Origin: an uncultured Prevotella sp.
GTDB lineage: Bacteria > Bacteroidota > Bacteroidia > Bacteroidales > Bacteroidaceae
Direction of reading: 5' to 3'
DNA length: 30,841 nucleotides
Assembly (NCBI GenBank): GCA_900555035.1
Contig: USJX01000031.1
Span: forward strand, 1 to 30,841
Part shown: positions 29,657-30,841 of the stretch, piece after piece
How the letters are laid out: every line of letters begins with the position of its first letter
How positions within the stretch are numbered: position 1 is the stretch's first letter
The notes under the pieces: model-generated
Database searches by the model: none
Told to the model about the DNA's origin: nothing
The model's input: only the letters and a program-made list of their open reading frames with translations
Position numbers and translations under genes: made by a program

Positions 29657-30194
29657 AAGTTGGATATTTGTTTTGTCAAATATTTAGTAGTCGGCTGGAG
29701 AATTTTGCCTCTTCGGTCGGCCATTTTTTCTGTGAATGCAAGGCTGTGATGTGAAGGCTTGGTCTCAAAAAACTAGTTTTCCGATACTAAAAACCTATAT
29801 CTAAAACCCTGATTTTCATTTCATTTACCTTTATAACACGCTGTATATACAAAAGTTCTGGACCCTAGGGTTCACATCACACTCTCGAATCAGCGGTCAC
29901 TCGGGCTTGATTTCGGTTGCAAAAGTAGTTTTTTCCGGCGAGATTCACCATGCCTTCACCCCATTTTTTGGGTGGAAAACGTACAAGATTTAATGTATTT
30001 AAACATATATTTAGTCAAAATTTACGAAAATTCACAAATGAATTCGGGTAAAATGTCAATAATCCCGAAAAAATATATACCTTTACAAACTGAAAGATGG
30101 TGGGAGAGTATTTTATTCACATTCGCTCCTTTCGGGGAGGGCAGAATGCTTCTTGCAAAATTTCAGTTAATAATTTAATATACTATCAACAACA
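29657..30194. other. Divergent intergenic region between VirE-type and HTH-like genes
   Basis: I see no convincing gene in these 538 nt. They hold a long inverted repeat, GTGATGTGAA (29746-29755) with TTCACATCAC (29871-29880). A minus-strand -7 box lies at 29920-29927. A 6-bp TTCGGG/CCCGAA stem spans 30043-30069, and near it is a TACCTTTA (30079-30086) that is one base off the -7 consensus for the + strand gene. An ORF at 29972-30178 has no family features. Confidence 0.5.
29920..29927 (-). promoter_or_regulatory. -7 box of the VirE-type gene
   Basis: Minus-strand TACTTTTG matches TAnnTTTG. The leader to the start at 29656 would be about 255 nt and would contain the GTGATGTGAA inverted repeat. 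Confidence 0.5.
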
Positions 30195-30647
30195 ATGTTA
30201 ATAAAAAAAAGTAATCAAAAAAATGTACTCAAGAGAATTGGTACATTTTTTCTTGGTGTGTTTAAAGACCTGTCAGAAAAAGGTACTCGCGTTACCCAGG
30301 AAAAGTTGGATAAGGTGTATGGTGTTTCCAAACATGATTTAGAGTCAATCAGAGCTGGAGATGATATGAAGTTTACCCATATGCTGAGGGTGATGCGAGC
30401 TTACCTTTTCCAGTTTAAAAGTATTGAGGATAAGGTAAATCATCTTATCGAGGTACTGGATGTTGTTAGAGATCAGGATGTTGATAACTATGGTCCAGAA
30501 GGTTCTCCTTTTAGTATGAGTATCAAGGATGCCATCCAATATATGATCTACACAAAAGCATTGGAGTTGATAAAGTTCAACACTGAGGAACAAATCAAAA
30601 AGAAACGTCATGATTTGCTGGTTAAAAATCAACAGATAACAGATTAA
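30195..30647 (+). CDS. Uncharacterised protein with a possible XRE-like HTH
   Basis: The 150-residue protein is helical and charged. The stretch TRVTQEKLDKVYGVSKHDLE (about 31-50), followed by SIRAGDDMKFTHMLRVMRAY, has the spacing of a Cro/C1-type helix-turn-helix. It is degenerate and lacks the usual hydrophobic signature, so I do not assign a family. It is divergent from the VirE-type gene and could regulate it. Base composition is more AT-rich than in the neighbouring housekeeping genes, which fits an accessory region. Confidence 0.65.
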   Translation: MLIKKSNQKNVLKRIGTFFLGVFKDLSEKGTRVTQEKLDKVYGVSKHDLESIRAGDDMKFTHMLRVMRAYLFQFKSIEDKVNHLIEVLDVVRDQDVDNYGPEGSPFSMSIKDAIQYMIYTKALELIKFNTEEQIKKKRHDLLVKNQQITD

Positions 30648-30674
30648 GGCGAATGGTTTCTTTGTACAAAAAAA

Positions 30675-30713
30675 TCTGCCCATCTGCTTCGCAGCAGAAG
30701 GGCAGAAAATCGC
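30675..30713 (-). terminator. Terminator of the minus-strand gene at the right edge
   Basis: On the minus strand TCTGCCC pairs with GGGCAGA, with an inner CTGC/GCAG stem, followed by TTTTTTT (ending at 30668). The T run lies only on the minus-strand side, so it ends a transcript coming from the right. Confidence 0.75.
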
Positions 30714-30745
30714 ATTTACAAGCATCGCTTTTAAATACATCAAGT

Positions 30746-30841
30746 TTACTTTTTTATTAGGGTGTCCAGTTCTATGTTCCAATATAAACTCACTTGTTTG
30801 AGAGTTTTGGTTCGTTCTGTCACCCAGTTTTTGGACAAGTG
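30746..30841 (-). CDS. C-terminal end of an unknown minus-strand gene
   Basis: Reading from the right edge an open frame gives 31 residues, ending SLYWNIELDTLIKK, then TAA at 30746-30748. A terminator with the right polarity follows about 40 nt later, which supports a real gene. The product cannot be identified from so short a piece. Confidence 0.5.
   Translation of the reverse strand, partial: HLSKNWVTERTKTLKQVSLYWNIELDTLIKK

Noticed and set aside
29972..30178. 68-codon ORF between the VirE-type and HTH-like genes
   Set aside because: No promoter, family pattern or conserved neighbour relation. It overlaps the likely regulatory region of the 30195 gene.
30746..30841. Insertion sequence end at the right edge
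   Set aside because: GTGTCCAG and TTGGACAAG looked like terminal repeats, but they do not pair well. A 31-residue open frame with a properly oriented terminator explains the segment better.

Overview
This window looks like a chromosomal piece of a gut or oral Bacteroidales bacterium, most likely Prevotella/Segatella (S. copri-like). The support is a SusC-type TonB-dependent transporter beside secreted pectin-degrading enzymes, promoters of the Bacteroidetes type (-7 box TAnnTTTG), A-rich start regions with no strong Shine-Dalgarno sequence, DUF4924 and 'smalltalk' proteins, and secreted proteins with a Prevotella-like C-terminal tail (GQQV...GLVIKNGKKFVK). The assignment rests on family recognition and not on a database search.

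Layout. (1) 1-7802, pectin use: the N-terminus of a SusC/RagA transporter (-), a large secreted pectinesterase-like protein (-), a small secreted protein (+) and a secreted GH28-GH105 two-domain enzyme (-). Together they would de-esterify pectin, cut polygalacturonan or rhamnogalacturonan, and release unsaturated uronic acids; SusC would import the oligomers. The SusC and pectinesterase genes share a 12-nt upstream motif at the same distance from their -7 boxes. (2) 8075-9696: an orphan ECF sigma factor (+) converging on rpe (-), which is preceded by two small ORFs. (3) 9818-17567: a complete tryptophan operon in the order trpD-C-F-A-B-E-G. It starts with a strong promoter, a 20-codon leader peptide with three consecutive Trp codons, and a strong intrinsic terminator, which is a textbook attenuator layout. 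Every gene junction except the leader carries a different simple repeat, and the trpC-trpF gap holds a cluster of palindromic REP-like elements. The operon ends at a terminator shared with the convergent ROK glucokinase gene. (4) 18865-25419: a LysE-type exporter, a DUF4924 protein, prfC, a ClC channel with CBS domains, fmt and tsaC, a housekeeping block on the + strand closed by a strong terminator. (5) 25525-29930: a second REP-like cluster, then a minus-strand accessory module read in the order VirE-type primase/helicase, DUF4248, HU-like DNA-binding protein, smalltalk mini-protein and T7-lysozyme-like amidase. The VirE gene has a frameshift at a 7-nt homopolymer. (6) 30195-30841: an uncharacterised HTH-like protein (+) and the C-terminal end of a further minus-strand gene.

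The most notable items are the trp leader with its mutually exclusive hairpins, the repeat-littered trp operon (including a Ser-rich insertion inside TrpF and tandem decoy start codons before trpE), the REP-like palindrome family, and the VirE-DUF4248-HU-smalltalk-amidase module.
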